Below are positions 39,284 to 49,085 of a stretch of 64,000 bases of DNA, one piece after another. The number at the start of each line of letters is the position of its first letter. Positions within the stretch are counted from its first letter, which is position 1. Below the pieces are notes generated by a model. The model was given only the letters and a program-made list of their open reading frames with translations, was not told where the DNA came from and searched no databases. A program made the position numbers and the translations under genes. This DNA is from Oceanimonas aquatica (GTDB lineage Bacteria > Pseudomonadota > Gammaproteobacteria > Enterobacterales > Aeromonadaceae): the NCBI RefSeq assembly GCF_030732065.1, contig NZ_JAVBHX010000004.1:246800-310799 (forward strand). Direction: 5' to 3'.

Positions 39284-40294
39284 TTATCCCTTTTTTATAA
39301 TTGACGACGCCTGCTTCAGCTCCCACTGCCATGCGTGGCGAATAATGGTGTCTATGCTATCAAATTTTGGCTGCCAACCCAGCTCACTTTGGGCGCGGGT
39401 AGCGTCAGCTACAAGCACAGCCGGATCGCCGGCCCGGCGTTCTGCTTCTTCTACTTTCAGCTTATAACCTTGCTCGGCAACCACCTTAATGGCGGCATCA
39501 ATAATCTGCTGCACAGAAAACCCAAGACCATTACCGAGGTTGTAGGCCTGTGCTCCCTGAATGTGCGTGCTCAGCAAATGCTGCAGTGCCAGGCCGTGAG
39601 CAGAGCAGAGATCTTCAACATGAATATAATCCCGAATGCAGGTGCCATCTTCTGTGGCATAGTCTCTGCCAAATACTTTAATGCATTCTCGTCTGCCGGA
39701 AGCAGCCTGTAACACCAGTGGAATAAGATGGGTTTCCGGCTCGTGGCATTCACCCAGCTCACCAGCAGGATCGGCCCCACAGGCGTTGAAGTAACGCAGG
39801 CAGACAGAATTAAGGCCATATGCACTGGCATAATCCTGCAGAATTCTTTCTACCATCAGCTTGCTGGCACCATAGGGGTTGATCGGGCTTTGTGGGTGCG
39901 CTTCATCAATAGGGGTGTATTCCGGCTCGCCAAAGGTGGCAGCCGTGGATGAAAAAATGAAATTTTTCACCCTGTGGCGCACCATTACATCCAGCAGATT
40001 AAGGGTGTTGGCAACATTATTACGGTAATATCTGGCAGGCTCCACCATAGACTCACCCACCAGGCTGCTGGCAGCAAAATGCATCACACCGCTAAAGGTA
40101 TTGTTAGAAAACAGGTTTTCCAGCAGGTGGGTGTCTGCCAGATCACCTACTACCAGCTTGCCATATTGTGCCAGCGGTTTGTGCCCGGTACTGAGATTGT
40201 CCAGAACGGTAACCTGGTAACCGTGGTTAACCAGCTGCTTGGACATATGAGAGCCGATATAACCGGCTCCACCGATAATTAAAATATGAGACAT
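39284..40294 (-). CDS. galE: UDP-glucose 4-epimerase
   Basis: NAD-dependent short-chain epimerase of 336 residues converting UDP-glucose and UDP-galactose. Seen: Rossmann motif [30 protein letters not shown], catalytic YGASK and C-terminal [13 protein letters not shown]. Lies between rmlB and galU, with two bases to galU. Confidence 0.95.
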   Translation of the reverse strand: MSHILIIGGAGYIGSHMSKQLVNHGYQVTVLDNLSTGHKPLAQYGKLVVGDLADTHLLENLFSNNTFSGVMHFAASSLVGESMVEPARYYRNNVANTLNLLDVMVRHRVKNFIFSSTAATFGEPEYTPIDEAHPQSPINPYGASKLMVERILQDYASAYGLNSVCLRYFNACGADPAGELGECHEPETHLIPLVLQAASGRRECIKVFGRDYATEDGTCIRDYIHVEDLCSAHGLALQHLLSTHIQGAQAYNLGNGLGFSVQQIIDAAIKVVAEQGYKLKVEEAERRAGDPAVLVADATRAQSELGWQPKFDSIDTIIRHAWQWELKQASSIIKKG

Positions 40295-40306
40295 AGTTAA
40301 TAAATA

Positions 40307-41371
40307 TTATGAAGCGGTATATTGTTTGGTGATCCAGTTCTGGTATTCACCACTTTTTACATTATTCACCCACTCCTGATTGGCAAGGTACCACTGCACA
40401 GTTTTACGAATGCCGCTTTCAAAGGTTTCTTCCGGGGACCAGCCCAGTTCACGCTCAATTTTGGCGGCATCTATGGCATAGCGCACATCATGACCGGGTC
40501 TGTCGGCTACGTGGGTAATTAAGCTAGCGTAGGGGGAATGAGCAGATGGAGCCAGCTCATCCAGAATGGTGCAGATGGTTTTTACCACTTCTATGTTCTG
40601 CTTCTCGTTATGGCCGCCAATATTGTAGGTTTCACCCACTTCACCACGGGTGACCACCTCATACAGCGCCCGGGCGTGATCTTCCACATACAACCAGTCA
40701 CGAATCTGGTCGCCCTTGCCATAAATGGGCAGCGGCTTGCCTTCCAGTGCATTTAAAATCACCAGCGGGATCAGCTTTTCCGGGAAGTGATAAGGCCCGT
40801 AGTTGTTGGAGCAGTTGGTAATAAGGGTGGGCAGGCCATAGGTGCGTTGCCAGGCCCGCACCAGATGATCCGAGCTGGCCTTGCTGGCCGAGTAGGGCGA
40901 GCTGGGCGCATAAGGGGTGGTTTCTGTGAAGAGGTCATCAGTGCCGTGCAAATCGCCATACACTTCATCAGTAGAAATGTGATGAAAACGAAACGCGGCT
41001 TTGGCACCGTCTTCAAGTCCGTTCCAGTAGTGGCGGGCGGCTTCCAGCAGAGTGTAAGTGCCCACAATATTGGTATTGATAAACTCAGCCGGACCAGTAA
41101 TGGATCTGTCTACGTGGCTTTCTGCTGCCAGGTGCATAACGGCGTCTGGCTTATACTGCGCAAACACTTCATCCAGGCCGGCACGATCACAAATATCCAG
41201 CTTAACAAAGTGATAGCGGGCAGATTCGGCTACACAGGTAAGCGACTCCAGGTTACCGGCATAAGTGAGTTTGTCCAGGTTAATCACTTCATCCTGAGTG
41301 TTTTCAATAATATGACGAACCACGGCAGAGCCGATAAAGCCGGCACCGCCGGTAACCAGAATTTTACGCAT
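40307..41371 (-). CDS. rmlB: dTDP-glucose 4,6-dehydratase
   Basis: 354 residues; second step of dTDP-L-rhamnose synthesis. Seen: [38 protein letters not shown], catalytic [27 protein letters not shown], and DHARALYEV. Its pathway partners rmlA, rmlC and rmlD lie about 14 kb away on the same strand, separated by the glycosyl- and sulfotransferase genes. Confidence 0.96.
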   Translation of the reverse strand: MRKILVTGGAGFIGSAVVRHIIENTQDEVINLDKLTYAGNLESLTCVAESARYHFVKLDICDRAGLDEVFAQYKPDAVMHLAAESHVDRSITGPAEFINTNIVGTYTLLEAARHYWNGLEDGAKAAFRFHHISTDEVYGDLHGTDDLFTETTPYAPSSPYSASKASSDHLVRAWQRTYGLPTLITNCSNNYGPYHFPEKLIPLVILNALEGKPLPIYGKGDQIRDWLYVEDHARALYEVVTRGEVGETYNIGGHNEKQNIEVVKTICTILDELAPSAHSPYASLITHVADRPGHDVRYAIDAAKIERELGWSPEETFESGIRKTVQWYLANQEWVNNVKSGEYQNWITKQYTAS

Positions 41372-41423
41372 TACAGTCTCTTTTATTATCTGAAGATGAA
41401 TTTATATACACTTTGAGCAAGTG

Positions 41424-41454
41424 CTCTTACCCTTGTCAGGATGAAGGGTAAGAG
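41424..41454. repeat. 11-bp inverted repeat between glycosyltransferase gene and rmlB
   Basis: CTCTTACCCTT (41424-41434) / AAGGGTAAGAG (41444-41454), loop of 9 bases containing GTCAGGATG, a short sequence also seen twice near 55880. It spans the stop codon of the upstream gene. No T-tract. Confidence 0.55.
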
Positions 41455-42359
41455 GTGTGTGTGTCCAGAGCCTGCTGCTGCATGGCCTGTCTCTGCTCTT
41501 CGTTTTTGCTCAGTGCCAGAATTGCGTCAGCCCAGGTCTGCTGCTCCATGGGTAATAGCAGTCCATTATAACCGTCTTTGATGACAGAGCGGTAAACGGG
41601 ATGATCTGCATAAATGCCAACCGCACCTGCCTGAGTAATATCAAAAAATTTGGTAGGTGCCCGCGCTGAGTTAAACGCATTTTCAAGCAGGGGAGCAAGG
41701 CCAATGCACCTGCCCGTGCGGGCCAGCAGAGCCTGATAGGCTGGCCAGCTCATGGGGTGCAGCACATGTATCCTGGGTAAAGTGGCAAACTGCTTACGCA
41801 CGTTATGATTACCTATCAGCTCCACACTGATGCTGTGGTCCTGCATCAGAACTTGCTCAAACACCGGGTAAAGCCAGTCAAGCTCGCTCTGGTGCGAAGC
41901 TGAGCCATGATAAAACAGCGTTTTTTGTGGTGTTTGATGCCGGTGAGGAGATGAAGGTGTCAGCACCAAAGGCGACCAGCTGGCATATTTTTTTGCCAGC
42001 CATGGTGTAGATACCCAAAGCTCGCAGTTGGCACGCTTCAGCCAGAATTGCTGCTGCCAGGCATATTTAAACAGCTTATAACGATAGCGCAGTGGCAGGT
42101 GAACATGAGCTTTAAGGCTGAACAGGTCATCATCCATAAACAGCGCAATGCGGCTAATGTGGTTTTTGTTGTTTGTTAGCCAGGCGCGCCAGGCAGGAGT
42201 GATGTAGCGTACAAAAACAACCAGATCCCATTTTTGCTGTGCAGGTGGCGGGCTGGAGAGCGACATAAACTCACATTGTGCCTGATTATCTTCTGCCCAC
42301 GGACGAATAAAAAAATCGGTGCTGGGGTTGGCACCCTGCTCAACAACCAGAACTTTCAT
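41436..42359 (-). CDS. Glycosyltransferase, GT-B type (family 1/4-like)
   Basis: 307 residues. The start MKVLVVEQGA is followed by KWDLVVFVRYITPAWRAWL, a DDD acidic patch (LFMDDDLFSL), and a C-terminal half with FYHGSASHQSELDWLYP, SVELIGNH and GLAPLLENAFNSARAPTKF-DITQAGAVGIYADHPVYRS, a sugar-nucleotide binding region like that of GT4 enzymes. ATG 42359 overlaps the previous gene's stop by one base (TAATG). The donor sugar cannot be told from sequence. Confidence 0.8.
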   Translation of the reverse strand: MKVLVVEQGANPSTDFFIRPWAEDNQAQCEFMSLSSPPPAQQKWDLVVFVRYITPAWRAWLTNNKNHISRIALFMDDDLFSLKAHVHLPLRYRYKLFKYAWQQQFWLKRANCELWVSTPWLAKKYASWSPLVLTPSSPHRHQTPQKTLFYHGSASHQSELDWLYPVFEQVLMQDHSISVELIGNHNVRKQFATLPRIHVLHPMSWPAYQALLARTGRCIGLAPLLENAFNSARAPTKFFDITQAGAVGIYADHPVYRSVIKDGYNGLLLPMEQQTWADAILALSKNEEQRQAMQQQALDTHTSYPSS

Positions 42360-44656
42360 TATGAGAAACAGGCTGAAGAGCACCGCAGCGAAAAGTCTTC
42401 ATATGCCAGGGTGAGGTTGGGGTTATAGGCCGGGTCGTTATCCAGCAGTGGCCCCCAGGTTTTGCGCATGTAGGCAATTTCTGCCTGAAAACGCGCCTGC
42501 TTTTCCAGGTTGTCTTCCGCGCCGCGAGAAACCGACTCGTGATGATAAAGCTCTGCAAACGGCGTAAAGAGGTTACGGTAACCGGCTTCCCGCACCTTAA
42601 GGCAAAAATCGACGTCGTTAAATGCCACTTTCAAGTGCTCTTCGTTTAACCCACCTACCTGTTCGAAAATATCTTTACGCACCAGCAGGCAGGCCGCAGT
42701 GACTGCAGACAAGTTTTGCACCAGCTGCAGGCGAGAGAAGTAACCCGGCGCATTGCCATTAAAATACTTGTGGCTATGTCCCGCCACGCCGCCAATGCCC
42801 AGAATAACACCCGCATGCTGCAAAGAGCCATTAGGGTAATAAAGCTTGGCACCCACACAACCAATTTCCGGGCGGCATGCCTGGCTGACCATTTCGCTTA
42901 ACCAGCCGGCATTAATGGGCTCCACATCGTTATTAATAAGACCAATAATGCTGCCTTTGGCCTGGCTGGCACCAAAGTTGTTAATGGCAGAGTAGTTAAA
43001 GGGATGATCCCAGCGCAGTACACGCACCCGTTCATCCCGTTCACTCACCTGCTGCATATATTCAAGAGTGCGCGGGCAACTGCTCTGGTTATCCAGAATA
43101 ATCAGCTCAAAATGACGATAATCCGTTTTTTCCAGAATGGCGTTCACACACGGAGCCAGAATGTCTACGCCATCACGGGTGGGAACCAGCAGGCTGACCA
43201 GCGGTGCTGGTGAGGGCAGGGGCCAGACCACACGATAATAATCACCAGCGGTAGAGCTGACAGAGGCTCCCGGGTGCTGTTTGCTTACATATTGTTGAAC
43301 TGCTTCAAGCCCGGCCTGGTGAGCATAGCTTTTTTCATTGCTGCCCAGTGCGGTAGAGCCGGCCACCGCACGCCAGTGATAGAGCACCTCAGGAATATGC
43401 ACAATATGTTCAGCGCTCAGGCCATCGGTAAAGCCATCGGTAAAGCGCAATACAAGGTCGTGATCCTGGCTGCCTTCCAGCCCTTCTCTGAAGCCACCAA
43501 TGCTGATCATTCGCTGGCGCTGATACACCCCAAGATGAGAAATATAGTTCTGGCTCAGCAATAAATCCGGATTCCAGCCGGGCTTGAAATGCGGATCATA
43601 GCGTTTGCCCTGCTCATCAACTTTGTCTTCATCACTATATAGCAGCAAGGCATCGGGGTGTTGGTTAATAGCTGCTGCTACCTTAAGCAGGGCATCGGGG
43701 CTGAGCAAATCATCATGATCCAGCAACGCCACATAGTCACCGGTGGCTACAGCCAAAGCTGAGTTACTGGCTGCGCTAATGTGACCGTTATTTTCCCGCC
43801 GCACCAGCTTAATGCGCTCATCGCCGGCACACAGCTGCTGCAGTGCCTTTCTGGTTTCTGGGCTGGTTGAAGCATCGTCTGCGATACACAACTGCCAGTT
43901 TGAGTAAACTTGGGCGGTTACCGAGTGTATGCACTCAGCCAGCAGTGTTGGTGGCGTGTTATAAACGGGCAGCAATATGGAAATAACAGGCTGACAGGTC
44001 CACTCCGATTGCTGGCGTTGCAGTGTTTGTAACTGTTCCTGGCGGCGCTCAGCTTGTTGTTCAAGCCACCATTCATAACTGATGCCAGGCACTGAGTGTT
44101 CAAAAGTACTCTCATAAGCCTGCAATGCCACAGCTCGCCAGGAGGTTCCTTGCTGCTTTGCTTCTCTGGCAAGAGCTGAACTGATAGCCGGTAACTCCTG
44201 CTCTTTATAATCTCTGTGTACTTTGCTTAAACGCTGCATAATGCGGCTGCTGGCAAAAGAGGGTTTAAGCCATACCAGCTTGCAGTGGGTAATGCTAAAG
44301 CGGCCTTCTGCGGAGATGGGATCTAACCGCAATGCACGCAGACCAAAAGGCAGGTAGCAAACGCGTTTAAGCACTTTGGCCTGTGGTAATGGCAGTTGCA
44401 AACTCTGCCCTGCATTAAAACCATCACCTGTATCGAAAAACAACTCGGCAACGGCACTGGGCTGATCGTGCTCGATGGCAAGTTCCAGCATATACCAGCC
44501 AGGCAGCCAATAGCGAGTGTGGGTAATAAACTGAGGGTCGTTGCTTAATGCCTGAAACTGGTAGGTGCTTTTTTCAAGAGACTGCAGAGAGTTTTTTTTG
44601 TTCCAACTGGGGTGGCGAATAAACCCCAGTTTTTGCCTTGCCGTTTTGCTTAGCAT
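42359..44656 (-). CDS. Double-domain GT2 glycosyltransferase
   Basis: 765 residues. An N-terminal domain (1-220) without clear family is followed by a first GT-A domain (223 to about 440: ISILLPVYNTPPTLLAECIH, ADDAST, LLDHDDLLSPDALL) and a second (about 475-720: VSLLVPTRDGVDILAPCVNA, GLINNDVEPINAGWLSEM, GGLNEEHLKVAFNDVDFC). This layout is common in rhamnosyltransferase-like enzymes of O-antigen and capsule loci. With rml genes present, a role in adding rhamnose or another chain sugar is likely but unproved. Confidence 0.88.
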   Translation of the reverse strand: MLSKTARQKLGFIRHPSWNKKNSLQSLEKSTYQFQALSNDPQFITHTRYWLPGWYMLELAIEHDQPSAVAELFFDTGDGFNAGQSLQLPLPQAKVLKRVCYLPFGLRALRLDPISAEGRFSITHCKLVWLKPSFASSRIMQRLSKVHRDYKEQELPAISSALAREAKQQGTSWRAVALQAYESTFEHSVPGISYEWWLEQQAERRQEQLQTLQRQQSEWTCQPVISILLPVYNTPPTLLAECIHSVTAQVYSNWQLCIADDASTSPETRKALQQLCAGDERIKLVRRENNGHISAASNSALAVATGDYVALLDHDDLLSPDALLKVAAAINQHPDALLLYSDEDKVDEQGKRYDPHFKPGWNPDLLLSQNYISHLGVYQRQRMISIGGFREGLEGSQDHDLVLRFTDGFTDGLSAEHIVHIPEVLYHWRAVAGSTALGSNEKSYAHQAGLEAVQQYVSKQHPGASVSSTAGDYYRVVWPLPSPAPLVSLLVPTRDGVDILAPCVNAILEKTDYRHFELIILDNQSSCPRTLEYMQQVSERDERVRVLRWDHPFNYSAINNFGASQAKGSIIGLINNDVEPINAGWLSEMVSQACRPEIGCVGAKLYYPNGSLQHAGVILGIGGVAGHSHKYFNGNAPGYFSRLQLVQNLSAVTAACLLVRKDIFEQVGGLNEEHLKVAFNDVDFCLKVREAGYRNLFTPFAELYHHESVSRGAEDNLEKQARFQAEIAYMRKTWGPLLDNDPAYNPNLTLAYEDFSLRCSSACFS

Positions 44657-44676
44657 CTATTTTCCAAGAGTAATAA

Positions 44677-46038
44677 TTAGTGAGCTTTCAAAGTGGCTTT
44701 TTGAGTGTTTATTTTTTGCTCTATTCTGGCTTTTATGCGCTTAATACCTTCGCCATTGGGACGGTTTTTTAAAGCGGCTGAAATGGCAAAGTGAGCATCT
44801 TGTAACAAATTCTGCTTTTCCAGTAATACAGCCAACTCACGTAAGCAATCAGCAGGTTGAGCCTTTCCGCTATTTAATACCTGCTTTTGAGGTGCGGTTA
44901 AACCCGGGATGGCTTTTCTTGCTTTAGGCTCAGCAAACTCAATGCCAAGTACATCAAGCAACTTACAAAACGCATAGTCATCTCTGTGAGAGTCCCGTAA
45001 TATCACGGCCTGTTTTATAACTGCATTTACCGCTATGGGGGCAGACTCTTCCAGCGCCTTAAGAGGTTTGGAAAGATTGAGGTCACTCTTGGTGTTGCTG
45101 GCAGAGGCCATTTTGGTCACACTTTCCAGCTGAGGAAACCGCTTAACAACTGGTTTCATCTGACTTAAAAGATGATGATTCAGCTTTTCTCGTATGTCAT
45201 CGCCAAGGTCAGCCTGGGTAAAAGCATGTTCATCTGTTGCGTTATCTGAATAATGCTGCAATGCCCAATCTATCTCATGAGCATATTGCGCTGGCAACTC
45301 GGGCAAAACAGTATTAAGTAAACGCTTAAGCTCAAGGGCTGATTTTACATAACTCCGGTTAGTGATTTTGTCCAGGTTGTTAGTCAAAGCTTTGGCGTTT
45401 TTTTCCGGTATGCCAGCAGCCATTAAAAATTGCAGTTCAAGAGGTGTGCTGCCTGCAGAAGGTGACTGATAAGGCATAAAAATACAGTTATCATCGCCAA
45501 ACTTGTCTGCCCAGTGTAACAGTGGCAGCCCCGCCAAATGACCCGTTTGCTGACCAAGCTGCACAGGCAACAGCTCACTGAGCCGGCGAGTTTCCATATG
45601 CCGCTTTATTCCCTGATTATGGTTGGCCAGTAAATAGTCTGCAGGGTGCCTTAAAAAGGCGATAACGGTTACTTTAACCCCTTCACACAATTCAGCAATA
45701 GCATTGTGCTGGCCATAAAAAGCCTCGGCAGAAAGCAGTAATGTGGCATTTCTAGTCTTGGCTTCCGTTAACCAGGTTGTCAGGTTCGCTTTGGCCAGGC
45801 TAATGTCTTTTTGTATCAGTGCGCCGGCTACCTGGGTGTGGCCGCCAGATACTCCATTACTGTCCAGACTATGCTCCGGGTAGTAATAGCCAAGTTCAAG
45901 AAGTTTTTCTCTGTTTTTAATGCAAAACCTTTGTACGGCGGATGAGCCACACTTCGGCGAACCTATATGAATGATTACATCCTGAGGCGTTGATGAGCCT
46001 TTTGAAGGGCGGAATACATTTACTATTTTATTTATCAT
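44677..46038 (-). CDS. Sulfotransferase-like protein with C-terminal helical repeat region
   Basis: 453 residues. Near the N-terminus lies a PAPS 5'-phosphosulfate loop, IIHIGSPKCGSSAVQRF (about 22-38), and later a 3'-phosphate motif candidate AFLRHPADYLLANHNQGIKR, the two signatures of PAPS-dependent sulfotransferases. The last 150 residues (LREL-AVLLEKQNLLQDAHFAI-SAALKNRPNGEGI) look like TPR-type helices. Probably sulfates a sugar of the capsule chain in the cytoplasm before export. Twenty bases separate it from the GT2 gene downstream. Confidence 0.75.
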   Translation of the reverse strand: MINKIVNVFRPSKGSSTPQDVIIHIGSPKCGSSAVQRFCIKNREKLLELGYYYPEHSLDSNGVSGGHTQVAGALIQKDISLAKANLTTWLTEAKTRNATLLLSAEAFYGQHNAIAELCEGVKVTVIAFLRHPADYLLANHNQGIKRHMETRRLSELLPVQLGQQTGHLAGLPLLHWADKFGDDNCIFMPYQSPSAGSTPLELQFLMAAGIPEKNAKALTNNLDKITNRSYVKSALELKRLLNTVLPELPAQYAHEIDWALQHYSDNATDEHAFTQADLGDDIREKLNHHLLSQMKPVVKRFPQLESVTKMASASNTKSDLNLSKPLKALEESAPIAVNAVIKQAVILRDSHRDDYAFCKLLDVLGIEFAEPKARKAIPGLTAPQKQVLNSGKAQPADCLRELAVLLEKQNLLQDAHFAISAALKNRPNGEGIKRIKARIEQKINTQKATLKAH

Positions 46039-46179
46039 TTTGTTTTTCGGTCATTGTTTTCAGGCATTAAACTCACTCCGGCGGCTTATAAGTCAAAGTA
46101 GAGGCTTTTGTTAGTTTGATAGCCGTGTTTACTACAACTCACACTAAGTCAATCATATAATGTTGTTTGTTTTTACTTT

Positions 46180-47136
46180 TTAATCGGAAGACTTGGTTGA
46201 CTTTAGTTTTTTAATGACATTTCGCTGTTCAAGTATACGCTTTGCTAATGAGTTACAAATTACTTCAAGTTGTTCTGTAGATAGTGTCATCTTGTTTTTA
46301 ATTGAGTCTTGTGATTCGGTTACATCAAATCTATAGGCTTCATTGGGGAATTTTTTGTTTACGAAGTTAATATCCTCCTTGATACGTTCTAACATTTCCG
46401 TTTGAGTTTTTGTGTCTGGCAGGATAACATCTGCTTTCACATTGGGAAGAAGCTCGCATAGAGGGTCAGATATTAGGGCGGAGCATTTTCCAAGATGCTT
46501 GTTGAATGAAGATTGGATATATAACTCTGAACTGGTAAGTGAGCGATTTATTGTCTTCTTTTTGGGGAGAGAAAAAATGCTTTTATCTAAGTTGAGCCAA
46601 TCAGCAAGCCTTCCAACCAAATCTTTTTTGTGCTTCGAGTAATTATAAACCCTGATATCAAAAAAGCTGTCAGAGTTTACTGTTCTAATTAGTTCAGCTA
46701 CCTTCTTCGGAATGTCATATGATTCGAACCTACTCTCTATAGAATGGTGGTTACCATCTCTTTTTATACTTTGCTGGTATGAAGATGCAGCGTGAGAAAC
46801 TGGATCCCTAGTAAACAGGAGAATATGGGCTTTGGTAAAGCCTAAACTCTTAAATTGTTCCGATAGTTTATTTAAATACCTGCTGTCACACATCATTCTA
46901 AATAGGTGCTCATCACTAAATATTACTTTTTTGTTTTTGTCTAACCAATCGAGGTTTAATTCATATATCAATCTTCCATTTCCTGAAGAGATTTTTTCTG
47001 GATCTAAACAGTCCTTTTCTTCTAAAGGATAAGAAAAGCCATTCTCCAATAGTTTTTCTTTGGAAAGGTTCAGGACGCTTTGAAGGTAGGATGACCCAGT
47101 TTTGCCGTGTCCTATATGTAAAAAAACTTCAGACAT
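46180..47136 (-). CDS. Sulfotransferase-like protein (AT-rich gene)
   Basis: 318 residues. PAPS loop FLHIGHGKTGSSYLQ (5-19) and 3'-phosphate motif LFTRDPVSHAASSYQQSIKR fit the sulfotransferase superfamily. The gene is clearly richer in A+T than the rml, gal and kps genes around it, as are the next two genes upstream, suggesting separate acquisition. Flanked by AT-rich gaps of 141 and 169 bases without visible genes. Confidence 0.8.
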   Translation of the reverse strand: MSEVFLHIGHGKTGSSYLQSVLNLSKEKLLENGFSYPLEEKDCLDPEKISSGNGRLIYELNLDWLDKNKKVIFSDEHLFRMMCDSRYLNKLSEQFKSLGFTKAHILLFTRDPVSHAASSYQQSIKRDGNHHSIESRFESYDIPKKVAELIRTVNSDSFFDIRVYNYSKHKKDLVGRLADWLNLDKSIFSLPKKKTINRSLTSSELYIQSSFNKHLGKCSALISDPLCELLPNVKADVILPDTKTQTEMLERIKEDINFVNKKFPNEAYRFDVTESQDSIKNKMTLSTEQLEVICNSLAKRILEQRNVIKKLKSTKSSD

Positions 47137-47305
47137 AATGATACCAGTTTTTATTGTTACTTTATTTACTTGCCTTTATGGAAATGGCAATGAACTTTTC
47201 CACAAAGAAAAATATGCTTTAGATGCAGCTATCATTTTGATAACTATAATCTATTCCCGTATTTCATGATTGCCTTAAAATATAAATGTAATTTCTATAT
47301 TGTCC

Positions 47306-48154
47306 TTAAGATAACCTTTGACTTAGCAATTGGTTAAACCTTTCATTTTTGAACTTCAATTCTCTTAAAGTATTAATATCATTGTTTGCTCTGAATTCAG
47401 CTATCATGCTAGATGCATGGAAGTTAAAAATTCTATTGTCATTTAATGGTGATTTTAGATAACTATCTATACTATCTTTTTCTGGTGACTTACTATGTTC
47501 ATGCCATAGTTTTTTAAACCATTGATATAATAGGATATCATCTTCTAATGAGCAATAAAGTGCCTCCTTAATATCTAAGTCTATTTCATTACCTTCTTTT
47601 GGTGCTTTGTTTTTCTGTATGCTTAAATTTAGTTTAACGCCAAAGTTTTCTTGAAAGACGTTTTGGAAAGAGATTAGATCATTTGAATCACCCACATAGT
47701 CGAACTTTTTAAGCACAGATGCGGCTTTCATCCAACGGGGCACATTTTTATCTTTTTGAATTAATCCAGGAAATCGATCTAGAATAAATCCTGTTATAGA
47801 AGGGATTGATTTGACAAAAACTTCAAACTCAACTTCAGGCAAACCAACAGACAAGTTCATTCTGTTTAAGTATTTATAATGGCTTAAAGCTCTGTCAAGA
47901 GGATCCCTAAGGAAGGTAAATAAAAATATATCATTTTTGATTATTTTTAGTAGTTCGTCACAGAAGTGATGGCCAAAATAGCCATCATGAGAAAGATTTG
48001 GATAGTCATCTAATAAGTCAGGCTTATTTTCTCTCACATTACTTATTAATGAAGTTGACTGATAGATTCTATCTCCATAATTTCTCTTAAGCTCAGATAA
48101 AACACTTGTGCCAGCACACTTTGGTATATGAAGTCCAAAAAATATCTTTTCCAT
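47306..48154 (-). CDS. Sulfotransferase family 2-like protein
   Basis: 282 residues. The start EKIFFGLHIPKCAGTSVL carries the HIPKCAGTS loop typical of family-2 carbohydrate sulfotransferases, and FTFLRDPLDRALSHYKYL gives the 3'-phosphate motif with the usual RDP...S. AT-rich like its neighbour. Ten bases separate its start from the stop of the upstream epimerase gene, so it is cotranscribed with it. Acceptor unknown; a capsule sugar is likely. Confidence 0.82.
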   Translation of the reverse strand: MEKIFFGLHIPKCAGTSVLSELKRNYGDRIYQSTSLISNVRENKPDLLDDYPNLSHDGYFGHHFCDELLKIIKNDIFLFTFLRDPLDRALSHYKYLNRMNLSVGLPEVEFEVFVKSIPSITGFILDRFPGLIQKDKNVPRWMKAASVLKKFDYVGDSNDLISFQNVFQENFGVKLNLSIQKNKAPKEGNEIDLDIKEALYCSLEDDILLYQWFKKLWHEHSKSPEKDSIDSYLKSPLNDNRIFNFHASSMIAEFRANNDINTLRELKFKNERFNQLLSQRLS

Positions 48155-48164
48155 ACAATTATCT

Positions 48165-49085
48165 CTATATATTGTTTCTTAAGCTTGCCATTAAAGATAT
48201 CCCGTCGTATAAATCTATCTTAGGAGTCCAATCTATTTCACTTCTAGCTTTGTCTATATTTAAATGCACAGATTCGACATCGAAGCTACGTGAGGGTTTG
48301 TAGGATAAGTTTGGTCGCTTACTCACGATTTCAGAAATCAAGTTAATCAGTTCCAGGATGGATACTAGTTTTCCTGAGCCTATATTAAGCAAATGCTGAT
48401 TGTTTGGTGACCATAGCACAGAGTCTATTGCTGAAAGAACATCATCAATATGTATAAAGTCTCGGCTGGTGGAGCCATCTCCCCATATTTCTATTAGTGT
48501 TTCTCGCTTAATTCGATCCAGAAAAATTGAGACTACTCCAAGTGGCTTATCACCTAGCTGGCCAGGGCCGTACGGATTGGACACACGAAGAATCGCATAA
48601 GGAACATCATACAGTTGATTATACATTTTAATGTATTTCTCAATTGCAAGTTTTACTATGCCATAGGAGCAAATTGGATTTGTAGGAGCATCTTCTTTAA
48701 AGGGAACTCCGGAACCTTCACCATATACAGTTCCTCCCGACGATAGAAAAACCAACTTTTTTATTTTGTGCTCAACGGCCGCATCAAGAATATTAAGCGC
48801 GCCGACAAGGTTGGTTTGAACATCAAAGACCGGATCCGCGTTTGAGGTGCTTGGTATAACACTGGAAGCAAGGTGTATTACATAATCCATGCCTTCCATT
48901 GCTGCAAATACCTGATCACGATCAGTGATGTCACCTTTTACGTAACTTATATTTGATTCACTACAGCTTGAAATTTTAGTATCTATTGGGTTACGCGCCA
49001 TAACCAGGACATGGTTATTTTTTGCGAGGTACGGACTGAGGTGACGACCGATGAATCCCGTACCACCTATTACTAGAATCTTCAA
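48165..49085 (-). CDS. NAD-dependent sugar epimerase/dehydratase
   Basis: 306-residue extended short-chain dehydrogenase. Seen: Rossmann motif VIGGTGFIGRHLSPYL, VIHLASSVIP, FLSSGGTVYGEG, catalytic YGIVK, RVSNPYGPGQ and a C-terminal substrate region. Likely works on a nucleotide sugar of the capsule, perhaps as a UDP-hexose 4-epimerase, but the exact substrate cannot be read. The start overlaps the end of the large glycosyltransferase by four bases (ATGA). Confidence 0.87.
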   Translation of the reverse strand: MKILVIGGTGFIGRHLSPYLAKNNHVLVMARNPIDTKISSCSESNISYVKGDITDRDQVFAAMEGMDYVIHLASSVIPSTSNADPVFDVQTNLVGALNILDAAVEHKIKKLVFLSSGGTVYGEGSGVPFKEDAPTNPICSYGIVKLAIEKYIKMYNQLYDVPYAILRVSNPYGPGQLGDKPLGVVSIFLDRIKRETLIEIWGDGSTSRDFIHIDDVLSAIDSVLWSPNNQHLLNIGSGKLVSILELINLISEIVSKRPNLSYKPSRSFDVESVHLNIDKARSEIDWTPKIDLYDGISLMASLRNNI